From Lactococcus termiticola (GTDB lineage Bacteria > Bacillota > Bacilli > Lactobacillales > Streptococcaceae), in contig NZ_BFFO01000008.1 of the NCBI RefSeq assembly GCF_003116835.1, forward strand, positions 1 through 64,000: a DNA stretch of 64,000 nt, read 5' to 3'. A program made the position numbers and the translations under genes. Positions 24,734 to 33,214 of this stretch are shown here, piece by piece (position 1 is the stretch's first letter; each line of letters starts with the position of its first letter). Under the pieces are notes generated by a model. That model saw only the letters and a list, made by a program, of their open reading frames with translations, was not told the origin of the DNA and ran no database searches.

Positions 24734-25456
24734 ATGAAACTACCCAATGAGGTCCAGGCTTTTCTGGAAAGCAAACAATTCTCAAAGAATACAAAGGCAA
24801 ACTACCTCTATGATCTCCGTCATCTGATGGCCTTTTTTGAGGACCAGGAGCTTTCTGATGAAAGCCTCAAGCTCTATAAAAAGAGTCTGGGAGAGCTTTC
24901 GGCAACAGCCCAACGACGTAAGATTTCATCGACCAATCAATACCTTTCTTATCTCTATCAACAGAAAAAAATTGATAGCTTTTTCAAGATGACTCAAGTC
25001 GCAGCGGCCCCTTCTGCTAGCAATCCTAGGACAGTGGCAGAAATACAGGACTTTAGTTCCTTCTATAAGCCACTGACTGTGACCTCGCCAGGCCATTTCC
25101 TGGCCCTGGTCATCCTAGAATTTGGTCTGAATTTTTCAGAAATCCAACAGCTCCGCTGGGAGGACTTCAACTGGAACTTCAAAGTCTTGACCATCGAAAA
25201 GTCTGGCATCAAGCGTGTCCTCCCCATCGACGACCGCTTTGCCCTCATGGTCAAGCAGATCAACAATGCAGACGAGCTCTTTACCAAGTCCAGACAGTTC
25301 TTATATCTGGAGCTGAAGAAGTACACGCCAATCACAGCCAAGGCCCTGCGTGAGCAATATATCTTGAGGCAGGTCGCTGAAGGAAAGACCATCTACGAAC
25401 TTGCCCAAAACCTGGGTCTGCTCACAATTTACACGCTTGAGAAATATTACAGATAA
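24734..25456 (+). CDS. XerD-like protein, catalytically degenerate
   Basis: 240 residues with the N-terminal SAM-like core-binding fold and a tyrosine-recombinase C-terminal fold. The usual catalytic Arg in TGLRxSE is replaced ([16 protein letters not shown] has Asn), and the HxLRH and LGH boxes are lost ([31 protein letters not shown]). This fits the streptococcal XerD-like family, which is known not to act at difSL. It starts 3 nt after the phosphodiesterase gene and precedes scpA. The conserved linkage to scpAB suggests a segregation role, which is inference. Confidence 0.9.
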   Translation: MKLPNEVQAFLESKQFSKNTKANYLYDLRHLMAFFEDQELSDESLKLYKKSLGELSATAQRRKISSTNQYLSYLYQQKKIDSFFKMTQVAAAPSASNPRTVAEIQDFSSFYKPLTVTSPGHFLALVILEFGLNFSEIQQLRWEDFNWNFKVLTIEKSGIKRVLPIDDRFALMVKQINNADELFTKSRQFLYLELKKYTPITAKALREQYILRQVAEGKTIYELAQNLGLLTIYTLEKYYR

Positions 25457-25461
25457 GGAAT

Positions 25462-25485
25462 TTTACATTATATTTATTATGTAAA
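25462..25485 (+). promoter_or_regulatory. 24-bp palindrome upstream of scpA
   Basis: TTTACAT-10 nt-ATGTAAA, 7-bp perfect arms, starting 5 nt after the xerD-like stop and ending 8 nt before the scpA ATG. No clear Shine-Dalgarno sequence lies between it and the start. Confidence 0.55.
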
Positions 25486-25493
25486 CTCACCAG

Positions 25494-26249
25494 ATGGAAG
25501 AAATCAAAATCAAGATCAATGACTTTGAGGGGCCTCTCGACCTCCTCCTTCATTTGGTCAGCCAATACAAGATGGATGTCTTTCAGGTCCCGCTTGTCCC
25601 GGTTATCGAGCAATACCTGACCTATGTCAACACCATGAAAAATCTAGAGCTTGAGATTGCGGGCGACTATATGGTCATGGCCAGCCAGCTCATGCTGATC
25701 AAGTCCAGACGACTTTTGCCGACAGTCGCTGATGAATTTCAAGAGGACACGGAGCAGTTGGAGCAGGATATCCTGAGCCAGATTGATGAATACCGGAAGT
25801 TCAAGGCCTTATCCCAAGAGCTGGCCGGTCTTCATGAAAATCGCAGTCAATTTTATTCTAAGGCTAAGACTGAGGTCATCTCTGACGATGTTGTTCTATT
25901 AAAAGACAAGTCGACGATCGACCTTTACCTGGCCTTTAACCGCCTGCTTGAAATCAAGCAACAGATGGATACGGCCAATAATACGACGATTGAGGCGGAG
26001 AAGTACTCGATTGCAGATAAAATTGTCCTCCTGATTGAAGACTTTAAGCATTACGAGACGAGGACTTTTAGTCAGCTTTTTGCTGAAGATACCAGTCGCG
26101 AGGAGATGTTGACGACCTTCCTGGCCCTGCTGGAATTAATCAAAAACCAAGTCCTCAGTTTTGAGCAAGAAGATACCTTTGCTGAGATTAGCTTTAGAAG
26201 AAACGAACAACTACAAGAAGAGGAGGCAGACGATGGCCAAAGAGCATAA
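25494..26249 (+). CDS. scpA: Segregation and condensation protein A
   Basis: 251 residues, the kleisin that bridges SMC heads. The N-terminal motif IKINDFEGPLDLLLHLVSQYKMDVFQVPLVPVIEQYL is characteristic, and the C-terminal winged-helix part (REEMLTTFLALLELIKNQVLSFEQEDTFAEISF) is present. It overlaps scpB by 17 nt. SMC itself is not in the window. The absence of an obvious Shine-Dalgarno and the palindrome just upstream are notable. Confidence 0.95.
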   Translation: MEEIKIKINDFEGPLDLLLHLVSQYKMDVFQVPLVPVIEQYLTYVNTMKNLELEIAGDYMVMASQLMLIKSRRLLPTVADEFQEDTEQLEQDILSQIDEYRKFKALSQELAGLHENRSQFYSKAKTEVISDDVVLLKDKSTIDLYLAFNRLLEIKQQMDTANNTTIEAEKYSIADKIVLLIEDFKHYETRTFSQLFAEDTSREEMLTTFLALLELIKNQVLSFEQEDTFAEISFRRNEQLQEEEADDGQRA

Positions 26250-26811
26250 TCCCCTAGCTAGCTTTGAGCTCCTGCTTTTTGTTGCTGGCGAAGAGGGTAT
26301 CCGGCTGGACGAGCTGGCCGACCTGTCAGGACTAAAAAAGCAGGCCTGCCTCCAACAGCTGGACAAGCTCAAGGAGAAGTATGAGGCTGATAGCGACTCT
26401 GCCCTGACCATTATTGAGACGGCAGACAAGTATCGGATGGCGACCAAGCCTGATTTTGCAGACTTGCTCAAGGCCTATGCCAAGACACCGCTTAATCAAT
26501 CCCTGTCGAAGTCGGCCCTCGAGGTCCTGACCATCATTGCCTACAAACAGCCGATTACCAGGGCTGGGATTGACCAGATTCGAGGGGTCAACTCGTCTGG
26601 TGTCATTTCGACCTTGCGGGCTTTTGACCTGATTGAAAAGTCGGGGACCCTTGAGGTGCCAGGGCGCCCAGGCCTTTACAGTACGACAGAATTTTTCCTG
26701 GACTATATCGGGATCAATCAGCTTTCTGACTTGCCAGAAGTTGATGAGAGCCAATTCGAGGCCGAGCAAGCCATTTTATTTGAGGAAACAAAGACTGATG
26801 AGAATCAATAA
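26233..26811 (+). CDS. scpB: Segregation and condensation protein B
   Basis: 192 residues from ATG 26233, chosen because GAAGAGGAGGC lies just upstream and the protein then begins like other ScpB (HNPLASFELLLFVAGEEGI). Two winged-helix domains are visible; the signature LEVLTIIAYKQPITRAGIDQIRGVNSSGVISTL is in the middle. It forms the condensin complex with ScpA and SMC. Overlaps scpA by 17 nt and rluB by 14 nt. Confidence 0.95.
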   Translation: MAKEHNPLASFELLLFVAGEEGIRLDELADLSGLKKQACLQQLDKLKEKYEADSDSALTIIETADKYRMATKPDFADLLKAYAKTPLNQSLSKSALEVLTIIAYKQPITRAGIDQIRGVNSSGVISTLRAFDLIEKSGTLEVPGRPGLYSTTEFFLDYIGINQLSDLPEVDESQFEAEQAILFEETKTDENQ

Positions 26812-27517
26812 ATACCTCGCCCATGCGGGTGTCGCAAGCCGTCGTAAGGCTGAAGAGCTGATTTTAGCCGGCAAAGTCACGGTCAACAATGCGGTCATGG
26901 ACAATCTGGCCTACCAGGTTCAGGCCGGTGACCGTGTCGAAGTCGATGGCGTGGCTGTCTACAATGAAGAACCGGTTTATTACCTGCTCAACAAGCCCCG
27001 TGGCGTGATTTCTGCCGTGTCAGATGACAAGGGACGTAAGACCGTGCTTGATTTGCTTGGAGCGGTCAAAGAACGGATTTACCCGGTCGGCCGGCTTGAC
27101 TGGGATACCAGTGGTCTCTTGATTTTGACCAATGACGGCGAGTTTACCAACCTGATGACCCACCCAAGACACGAGATTGATAAGGTCTATATCGCCAAGG
27201 TCGAAGGCCAGGCCAACAAGGAAAATCTCCGACCACTGACCCTGGGTATGACCATCGAAGGCAAGAAAATCAGCCCTGCCCGCTATGAGATTTTGAAGCA
27301 GGACAAGGCTAAGAACAGCTCTGTTGTCAGCCTGACCATCCATGAAGGACAAAACCATCAGGTCAAGAACATGTTCAAGGCCGTTGGCCTGCCTGTCCAA
27401 AAGCTCAGCCGGAGCCAGTACGGCACACTGACCCTTGACGGCCTCCAGGTCGGCCAGTATCGGCGGATGACCAAGAAGGAAGTTTCCCAGCTGGTCAATG
27501 CGGCTCAGAACAAGTAA
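26798..27517 (+). CDS. rluB: Ribosomal large subunit pseudouridine synthase B
   Basis: 239 residues from ATG 26798 (the frame is open further upstream inside scpB). An S4 RNA-binding domain (MRINKYLAHAGVASRRKAEELI) precedes the RsuA/RluB catalytic domain with the catalytic Asp in YPVGRLDWDTSGLLILTNDG. Such enzymes modify U2605-type positions of 23S rRNA. The C-terminal EGQNHQVKNMF and LSRSQYGTLTL segments are conserved. The scpA-scpB-rluB order is common in Firmicutes. Confidence 0.94.
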   Translation: MRINKYLAHAGVASRRKAEELILAGKVTVNNAVMDNLAYQVQAGDRVEVDGVAVYNEEPVYYLLNKPRGVISAVSDDKGRKTVLDLLGAVKERIYPVGRLDWDTSGLLILTNDGEFTNLMTHPRHEIDKVYIAKVEGQANKENLRPLTLGMTIEGKKISPARYEILKQDKAKNSSVVSLTIHEGQNHQVKNMFKAVGLPVQKLSRSQYGTLTLDGLQVGQYRRMTKKEVSQLVNAAQNK

Positions 27518-27561
27518 AATCAAGACTTATAAAAGGGTCTAAAAAATTAAAAACAAGTCAT

Positions 27562-27590
27562 TTGCCTAGGCAATGGCTTTTTGTTATAAT
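27562..27590 (+). promoter_or_regulatory. ribU promoter
   Basis: TTGCCT (27562-27567), 17 nt, TATAAT (27585-27590). The -35 lies in a GCCTAGGC palindrome that may be part of the rluB terminator. The riboswitch starts about 7 nt downstream. Confidence 0.7.
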
Positions 27591-27596
27591 GAATTT

Positions 27597-27703
27597 ATCT
27601 TCAGGGCACCGTGAAATTCGGGACCGGCGGTTAAAGTCCGCGAGGCGAAAGCCTGATGTGGTGTAATTCCACAACCGACTGTACAGTCAGGATGGGAGAA
27701 GAT
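27597..27703 (+). ncRNA. FMN riboswitch (RFN element)
   Basis: The canonical conserved strings appear in order: TCAGGGCACCGTGAAATTC, GGACCGGCGGT, AGTCCGCGA, GAAAGCCTGA, AACCGAC and GTACAGTCAGGATGGGAGAAGA. P1 pairs ATCTTC (27597-27602) with GAAGAT (27698-27703). The 110-nt expression platform has TCCTC (27767-27771) able to pair with the GAGGA ribosome site of ribU, so translational control is plausible; no convincing terminator is seen. Confidence 0.97.
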
Positions 27704-27813
27704 GACAGTTTTTTGTCGGGCTTTTTGTGCTACCAGAAAGCTCCAACTTAATAATCTGCTATCTACTCCTCTGAATTTTGAAGAACTACTTTTTCATCTT
27801 TGGAGGATTTTTT

Positions 27814-28386
27814 ATGTCTAAAACACGTCGCATGACGCTGATTGCAGTGCTGAGTGCTGTTTCTGTGATTTTGTCACAGTTTCCGCAGTTTCCCTTGCTT
27901 CCAGGCGTCGATTTCTTGAAAATTGATTTTTCACTCATTCCAATTCTCATCGGCCTCTTTATTCTGGGCCGACTGAGAGATGGCTTTTGGATCCTGATTG
28001 TCCGGACCCTGGCCTGGTTATTCTTCTTTAACCAAGGCGTGACGACCATCATTGGCCTGCCGATGAATTTCATCGCTGTCACTGTCTTCATGGTCATTAT
28101 CTGGTTCTTCTTGAAGAAGGACTTCAGTATGAAGAAGTACATCCTGTCTGGCCTCTTGGCGACCATTGCCTTGACTGCTGTGATGTTTTTGTTGAATGCC
28201 GTCTACGCCATCCCAGCCTATGTGGCCTTTGCCCATTATCCTGCTGAGATGCTGGGCTTGGGCAATTACCTGCTCGCAGCGATTCTGCCTTTCAACCTGA
28301 TTGAGGGTGTCATCTTTACATTGGCCTTTGGAGCTGTCTACTGGGCACTTCGTGGGGCAAAGGCTGTTAAATTTGTGAATGCTTAA
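27814..28386 (+). CDS. ribU: Riboflavin ECF transporter S component RibU
   Basis: 190 residues from ATG 27814 with TTGGAGGAT 8 nt upstream. Six hydrophobic segments and the family pattern FPLLPGVDFLKIDFSLIPILIGLFILG and GLPMNFIAV identify an ECF substrate-binding subunit. The FMN riboswitch upstream fixes the substrate as riboflavin. It needs the shared EcfA/A'/T module encoded elsewhere. Confidence 0.96.
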   Translation: MSKTRRMTLIAVLSAVSVILSQFPQFPLLPGVDFLKIDFSLIPILIGLFILGRLRDGFWILIVRTLAWLFFFNQGVTTIIGLPMNFIAVTVFMVIIWFFLKKDFSMKKYILSGLLATIALTAVMFLLNAVYAIPAYVAFAHYPAEMLGLGNYLLAAILPFNLIEGVIFTLAFGAVYWALRGAKAVKFVNA

Positions 28387-28391
28387 TAATG

Positions 28392-28415
28392 AAGAACGGG
28401 GAGCCGTTCTTTTTT
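28392..28415 (+). terminator. ribU terminator
   Basis: GAACGG-GGAG-CCGTTC followed by TTTTTT, 7 nt past the stop. Confidence 0.85.
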
Positions 28416-28448
28416 AGTTAAAAACAATAGCATTTTATAACCCCAATA

Positions 28449-28457
28449 TGCTATACT
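28449..28457 (+). promoter_or_regulatory. Leaderless-type promoter of the rarD-like gene
   Basis: Extended -10 TGC-TATACT ends at 28457, exactly 6 nt before ATG 28464, so transcription would begin at or next to the start codon. No Shine-Dalgarno sequence is possible. Confidence 0.6.
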
Positions 28458-28463
28458 CTTAAA

Positions 28464-29342
28464 ATGAATAAAAAATTAGGTATCATCCTCGCCATCGCCT
28501 GCTACGTCCTCTGGGGTTCGCTCGGTCTCTTTTGGAATCTTTTGTCTGGTGTCAATTCCTACGAGGTCTTTTCTTATCGTATTTTAGCGACGGTGCTCAC
28601 GATGCTCTTATATTTCCTTTTCACAGGCCGATTTTCAAAGCTCAAAAATGAATTGAAAGAAGTTAGAAAGTCTAAAAAAGCACTCGCTTCAGGTGTGATT
28701 GCTGCCTTCTTGGTTGGGACAAATTGGCTGGTCTATATCATTGCAATTGCCAACGGCCAAGCGACAAGTGCAAGTCTGGGTTACTACATCACGCCCTTGA
28801 TTTCGGTCTTGCTTGCAGTCATTTTCCTCAAAGAAAAAATCGAGCGATATACAGTGATTGCTGTGATTGTTGCCTTTATCGGTGTCCTGCTGATGACTTT
28901 AGAAAATGGCAAACTACCCGTGATCACGCTGGTTTTAGCGATTACCTTTGGTTTGTATGGTCTTTTTAAGAAAAACATCAAGATGTCGAGTGACGTTTCA
29001 ATCACCTTTGAAGCTATCGTGATTGCCCCTTTTGTCCTCATTTTTCTGATTTTCTTTGCACAACACAGTTTCCTTTCATACTCAGTGCCAGAGATGGTTT
29101 TCCTGCTCTTGTCAGGGATTGTGACAGCGATTCCCCTCTTGCTTTTTGCTGAGAGTCTGAAAAATGCAGACCTTAACACGGTTGGTTTCCTGCAATATAT
29201 CAATCCAAGCCTGCAGCTCCTCGTTGCCCTCTTTGTCTTCAAAGAAAGCTTGACGGCCAGCAGTTTTCAGAGTCTCGCCCTGATTTTGCTGTCTATTCTT
29301 ATTTTTATCATAGGCCAGATTGTCAGCTTAAGAAGAAAATGA
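28464..29342 (+). CDS. EamA/RarD-type drug/metabolite transporter
   Basis: 292 residues with ten hydrophobic segments and two EamA halves. The start (KKLGIILAIACYVLWGSLGLFWNLLSGVNSYEVFSYRI) is typical of the RarD subfamily. Substrate unknown. It precedes murB, whose promoter lies within the last codons of this gene. The mRNA appears leaderless. Confidence 0.88.
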   Translation: MNKKLGIILAIACYVLWGSLGLFWNLLSGVNSYEVFSYRILATVLTMLLYFLFTGRFSKLKNELKEVRKSKKALASGVIAAFLVGTNWLVYIIAIANGQATSASLGYYITPLISVLLAVIFLKEKIERYTVIAVIVAFIGVLLMTLENGKLPVITLVLAITFGLYGLFKKNIKMSSDVSITFEAIVIAPFVLIFLIFFAQHSFLSYSVPEMVFLLLSGIVTAIPLLLFAESLKNADLNTVGFLQYINPSLQLLVALFVFKESLTASSFQSLALILLSILIFIIGQIVSLRRK

Positions 29343-29348
29343 TAAAAT
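29320..29348 (+). promoter_or_regulatory. Leaderless-type promoter of murB
   Basis: TTGTCA (29320-29325), 17 nt, TAAAAT (29343-29348), then 6 nt and ATG 29355. The geometry equals that of the rhomboid-like gene and places the transcript start on the second ATG of the frame. Confidence 0.65.
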
Positions 29349-29354
29349 ATGACT

Positions 29355-30242
29355 ATGATTATTCCAGAAGAATTAAAAAACTTTGAGGTCAAGTTTGATG
29401 CTCCCTTGTCAGATTACACCTTTACCAAGGTGGGTGGTCAGGCTGATATTTTAGCCTTTCCAAAGACAGTCGATGAGGTCGCCCAGCTAATCAAGTTGGC
29501 CAATAAGAGTGAAACCCCGTTGACTGTCCTTGGCAACGCCTCCAACCTGATTGTCAAAGACAGCGGGATTCGTGGCATGGTCATCCTGCTTGAAAAGCTC
29601 GACAAGGTCAACTATGCCGGCTACAGTCTTGAAGCTCAGGCTGGAGCCAAACTTATCGATGTCTCCCGCATTGCCCTCGAGCATAGCCTCTCTGGGCTTG
29701 AGTTTGCCTGCGGGATTCCTGGTTCTATCGGTGGCGCGGTCTACATGAATGCCGGTGCCTACGATGGCGAAATTTCGCATGTTCTAGCTTCATGCAAGGT
29801 CATCGACATGGAGGGCAATATCAAGGTCTTGAGCAAGGAAGACATGCGCTTTGGCTACCGCCAGTCGGCTGTTCAAAATGAAAAGCTGATTGTCTTATCA
29901 GCCAAGTTTGACCTGAAGGCCGGCGACCCGAGCCTGATCAAGGCTGACATGGACAAGTTTACCGAGCTCCGTGAGTCCAAGCAACCGCTGGAATACCCAA
30001 GCTGCGGCTCGGTCTTCAAGCGGCCGGCCGGCTATTTTGCTGGCCAGCTGATTCAAGAAGCGGGCTGCCAGGGCCACCGGATTGGTGGTGTTGAGGTTTC
30101 GACCAAGCATGCTGGCTTCATGGTCAATGTTGACCAGGGCACAGCCTCTGATTATATTGCCCTGATTGACTGGGTCATTGAGCAGGTCAAAGCCAAGTCT
30201 GGTGTGACCTTAGAGCCTGAAGTCCGGATCATCGGCGATTGA
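29355..30242 (+). CDS. murB: UDP-N-acetylenolpyruvoylglucosamine reductase
   Basis: 295 residues from ATG 29355 (an ATG two codons earlier is possible). MurB reduces UDP-GlcNAc-enolpyruvate to UDP-MurNAc for peptidoglycan. FAD-binding segments [13 protein letters not shown] and [35 protein letters not shown], the FGYRxS (RFGYRQSA) site and catalytic Ser in SCGSVFKRP are visible. No Shine-Dalgarno precedes it; see the promoter. murB followed by potABCD is a conserved streptococcal arrangement. Confidence 0.94.
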   Translation: MIIPEELKNFEVKFDAPLSDYTFTKVGGQADILAFPKTVDEVAQLIKLANKSETPLTVLGNASNLIVKDSGIRGMVILLEKLDKVNYAGYSLEAQAGAKLIDVSRIALEHSLSGLEFACGIPGSIGGAVYMNAGAYDGEISHVLASCKVIDMEGNIKVLSKEDMRFGYRQSAVQNEKLIVLSAKFDLKAGDPSLIKADMDKFTELRESKQPLEYPSCGSVFKRPAGYFAGQLIQEAGCQGHRIGGVEVSTKHAGFMVNVDQGTASDYIALIDWVIEQVKAKSGVTLEPEVRIIGD

Positions 30243-30267
30243 TTTTTGAAAAAAAATAGATTATAAT
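30239..30267 (+). promoter_or_regulatory. Promoter of the potA leader
   Basis: TTGATT (30239-30244), 17 nt, TATAAT (30262-30267). It overlaps the murB stop codon, so potABCD can be transcribed separately from murB. Confidence 0.75.
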
Positions 30268-30273
30268 AAAGAA

Positions 30274-30440
30274 AATTAAGCAGAAGAACGGGCGAAAGCT
30301 CGCTGCCGAATGAGGAGTCATCCTCAAGATTGAGTGGGGCAGCCCACTTGAAACTCACAACCGTGCTTGTGTACAATCAATTCAGTAGGATTCTGCAAGA
30401 GATTGAGTGCTAGAAGCCCGGTAAATCCGGGCATTTTTTA
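30274..30440 (+). ncRNA. Structured leader or small RNA before potA, unassigned
   Basis: About 165 nt between a strong promoter and an intrinsic terminator. Helices that can form: GGGC-GAAA-GCTC, GCTGCC with GGCAGC around TGAGGA-GTCA-TCCTCA, GTGGG-GCAG-CCCAC, CACAA-ccgtgc-TTGTG and TCAATT...AGATTGA. The 5' CGGGC (30289-30293) can pair with GCCCG of the terminator, giving an antiterminator alternative. I do not recognise it as a known riboswitch class. Confidence 0.6.
30413..30437 (+). terminator. Attenuator-type terminator before potA
   Basis: GCCCGG-TAAAT-CCGGGC then ATTTTTTATT, 18 nt before the potA start. It must be read through for potABCD expression from the leader promoter. Confidence 0.85.
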
Positions 30441-30454
30441 TTGGAGAAATACAG

Positions 30455-31606
30455 ATGGCTAAAAATATTATCGAATTCAAAAACATCCGCAAGGTCTATG
30501 ACGACAACGGCCAGGTAGTCTTAAAAGACATTAACCTGGAAATCGAAGAGGGCAAGTTTTATACGCTCCTCGGGGCTTCGGGCTCCGGTAAATCTACAAT
30601 TTTGAACATCATTGCGGGCTTTCTGGATGCGACCAGTGGCGACGTCTTTCTCGATGGCAAGCGGATCAACGACATTCCGGCCAACAAGCGGGACGTCCAC
30701 ACCATCTTCCAGAGCTACGCCCTCTTCCCCAACATGAACGTCTTTGACAATGTTGCCTTTGCTCTGAAAATCAAGGGCCGGCCAAAAGCTGAAATCGCAG
30801 AACGAGTCAGTGCCGCCCTCAAGCAGGTCCAGCTCACAGGCTTTGAAAAGCGGGGCATCAAGAAGCTCTCAGGCGGGCAACGTCAACGTGTCGCCATCGC
30901 CCGGGCCATCATCGACCAGCCCAAGGTCGTCCTGCTCGACGAGTCGCTCTCAGCCCTCGACCACAAGCTCAGAAAAGAAATGCAGTACGAGCTCCGTGAG
31001 CTCCAACAACGGCTTGGCATCACCTTTGTCTTTGTCACCCACGACCAGGAAGAGGCTCTGGCTATGAGCGACTGGATTTTTGTCATGAACGACGGCGAAA
31101 TCGTCCAATCCGGTACGCCCATCGACATCTACGACGAGCCAATCAACCATTTTGTTGCCGACTTTATTGGCGAATCCAACATCATCAAAGGGACAATGAT
31201 TCGAGACTATCTGGTCAAGTTCAACAACCAGGAATTTGAAGCCGTCGATGGCGGGATGCGAAACAACGAGCCCGTCGAAATTGTCATCCGGCCAGAAGAC
31301 CTCAGTTTTACCCTGCCTGACGAAGGTAAGTTCAACGTCAAGGTCGACACCCAGCTCTTCCGGGGGGTCCACTATGAGATTGTCGCCTATGATGATTTTG
31401 GCAATGAATGGCTGATCCACTCAACCCACAAGGCCATCGAGGGCGAGCGGGTAGGCCTCGACTTTGAGCCTGAAGCCATCCACGTCATGCGACTCCATGA
31501 GACCGAAGAAGACTTTGATGCCCGTATCGAAGAATATGTCGAAGAAGAAGAGGCGACCGTAGGTCTGGTCGCTGCCATCGAGGAGGAAGAAGCAGAAAAT
31601 GACTAG
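30455..31606 (+). CDS. potA: Spermidine/putrescine ABC transporter ATPase PotA
   Basis: 383 residues. Walker [10 protein letters not shown] (about 43-51), Q-loop [10 protein letters not shown], signature [14 protein letters not shown], Walker [13 protein letters not shown] and the H-loop THDQEEAL are intact. A TOBE-type regulatory domain follows ([14 protein letters not shown]). The last 40 residues are strongly acidic ([12 protein letters not shown]...EEEEAEND), an unusual tail also known from lactococcal PotA. It overlaps potB by 8 nt. TTGGAGAAATAC precedes the ATG. Confidence 0.95.
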   Translation: MAKNIIEFKNIRKVYDDNGQVVLKDINLEIEEGKFYTLLGASGSGKSTILNIIAGFLDATSGDVFLDGKRINDIPANKRDVHTIFQSYALFPNMNVFDNVAFALKIKGRPKAEIAERVSAALKQVQLTGFEKRGIKKLSGGQRQRVAIARAIIDQPKVVLLDESLSALDHKLRKEMQYELRELQQRLGITFVFVTHDQEEALAMSDWIFVMNDGEIVQSGTPIDIYDEPINHFVADFIGESNIIKGTMIRDYLVKFNNQEFEAVDGGMRNNEPVEIVIRPEDLSFTLPDEGKFNVKVDTQLFRGVHYEIVAYDDFGNEWLIHSTHKAIEGERVGLDFEPEAIHVMRLHETEEDFDARIEEYVEEEEATVGLVAAIEEEEAEND

Positions 31607-32405
31607 CCTTTATAAAAAGTTATATGCCATTCCCTACTATCTCTGGCTGGGTCTCTTTGTGATTATCCCGCTGGTCATGCTCCTCTGGCAGAGCTTTTCG
31701 ACGACGGGTTCTGACACGGTCAGTTTTGACAATTACATTGCTTATTTCAGCACGCCGACCTATCTCTTGATGACCTGGAACTCGGTCGTCTACGCCCTGA
31801 TTGTGACGGTCCTGACCCTGGTCATCAGCTATCCGGTCGCCTATATCCTGACCCGGCTCAAGTACAAGCAACTCTGGCTGATGCTGATTATCCTGCCGAC
31901 CTGGATTAACCTCTTGCTCAAGACCTACGCCTTCATCGGGATTTTTGGCCAATATGGCTCTGTCAATAACTTCCTGACTTTCGTCGGCCTTGGCCGTCAT
32001 CAGATTCTCTTTACAGATGCTAGCTTTATCATTGTGGCCAGTTATATCTCGATTCCATTTATGATTTTGCCAATTTTTAATGCTTTAGAAGAAATGGACG
32101 ATAATCTGGTTGATGCTGCAAGAGACCTTGGAGCCAATGGCTTTCAGACCTTCATCAGGGTTGTCTGGCCACTGTCGCTCAACGGCGTCCGCTCGGGTGT
32201 CCAGGCTGTCTTCATTCCTTCTCTATCCCTATTTATGCTGACCCGCCTGATTGGTGGTAACAAGGTCATCACACTGGGGACAGCGGTCGAAGAGCATTTC
32301 TTGACCACACAAAACTGGGGAATGGGCTCGACCATTGCCATTATCCTGGTCCTGGCCATGGTTCTTATCATGTACCTGACCCGAGAAAGGGGGGACAAAA
32401 AATGA
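31599..32405 (+). CDS. potB: Spermidine/putrescine ABC transporter permease PotB
   Basis: 268 residues with six membrane segments and the permease EAA loop ([32 protein letters not shown]). First permease of the polyamine importer, pairing with PotC. It starts inside the end of potA and overlaps potC by 4 nt. Confidence 0.94.
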   Translation: MTSLYKKLYAIPYYLWLGLFVIIPLVMLLWQSFSTTGSDTVSFDNYIAYFSTPTYLLMTWNSVVYALIVTVLTLVISYPVAYILTRLKYKQLWLMLIILPTWINLLLKTYAFIGIFGQYGSVNNFLTFVGLGRHQILFTDASFIIVASYISIPFMILPIFNALEEMDDNLVDAARDLGANGFQTFIRVVWPLSLNGVRSGVQAVFIPSLSLFMLTRLIGGNKVITLGTAVEEHFLTTQNWGMGSTIAIILVLAMVLIMYLTRERGDKK

Positions 32406-33202
32406 AGCATAAGCACAAGACCGGAAAAGTCTACCTCGCCTTTGTCCTCGTCCTCCTTTATCTGCCGATTTTCTACCTGATTTTTTACGCCTTCAATGCT
32501 GGAGGCGACATGAGCAAGTTTACCGGCTTCACTTGGGAAAATTTCCAGACCTTGTTTGCCGATAGCCGGCTGATTTTGATTGTCGTTGAGACCTTCTTTT
32601 TGGCCTTCCTGAGCTCGCTGATTGCGACCATTATCGGGACCTTTGGAGCCATCGCCATCTCAAGTCTTAGACAAAAGCGAAAGGACACGGTCCTTGGCCT
32701 TAACAATGTCTTGATGGTATCGCCAGACGTCGTGATTGGGGCGAGCTTTCTGATTCTCTTTTCAGCCCTGGGCCTCCAGCTTGGCTTTGTGTCTGTACTT
32801 TTGGCTCACATCGCCTTCAGTATACCTATTGTGGTCTTGATGGTCCTCCCCTTATATCAAGAGATGGACAAGAGCCTGGTTAATGCCGCCCATGACCTGG
32901 GAGCCAGCAGACTCCAGGCCATGAAAGAAGTGGTCGTTCCCTTCTTGACACCGGGGATTATCGCTGGCTTCTTCATGGCCTTTACTTATTCGCTCGACGA
33001 CTTTGCTGTGACCTTCTTTGTGACGGGGAATAGCTTTACCACGCTTTCTGTCGAGATTTATTCACGGGCTCGTGAAGGCATTAGCCTTGAGATTAACGCC
33101 CTCTCTGCGATTGTATTTCTCTTTTCAATCCTGCTGGTCATAGGTTATTATATGATTATGAGGGATTCTGACACCGCCGGTAAGGCACCAAATATTGGTT
33201 AG
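32402..33202 (+). CDS. potC: Spermidine/putrescine ABC transporter permease PotC
   Basis: 266 residues with six membrane segments and the EAA loop (SLVNAAHDLGASRLQAMKEVVVPFLTPGIIAG). FTYSLDDFAVTFFVTG is a PotC-type segment. It shares ATGA with the potB end and is followed 12 nt later by potD, with an AGGAGG site between. Confidence 0.94.
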   Translation: MKHKHKTGKVYLAFVLVLLYLPIFYLIFYAFNAGGDMSKFTGFTWENFQTLFADSRLILIVVETFFLAFLSSLIATIIGTFGAIAISSLRQKRKDTVLGLNNVLMVSPDVVIGASFLILFSALGLQLGFVSVLLAHIAFSIPIVVLMVLPLYQEMDKSLVNAAHDLGASRLQAMKEVVVPFLTPGIIAGFFMAFTYSLDDFAVTFFVTGNSFTTLSVEIYSRAREGISLEINALSAIVFLFSILLVIGYYMIMRDSDTAGKAPNIG

Positions 33203-33214
33203 GAGGTCTGCATT

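Noticed and set aside
30274-30440. 6S RNA, SRP RNA or tmRNA upstream of potA
   Set aside because: No SRP GGAAG/GCAGCC core, no tRNA-like ends of tmRNA and no single long 6S-type helix.
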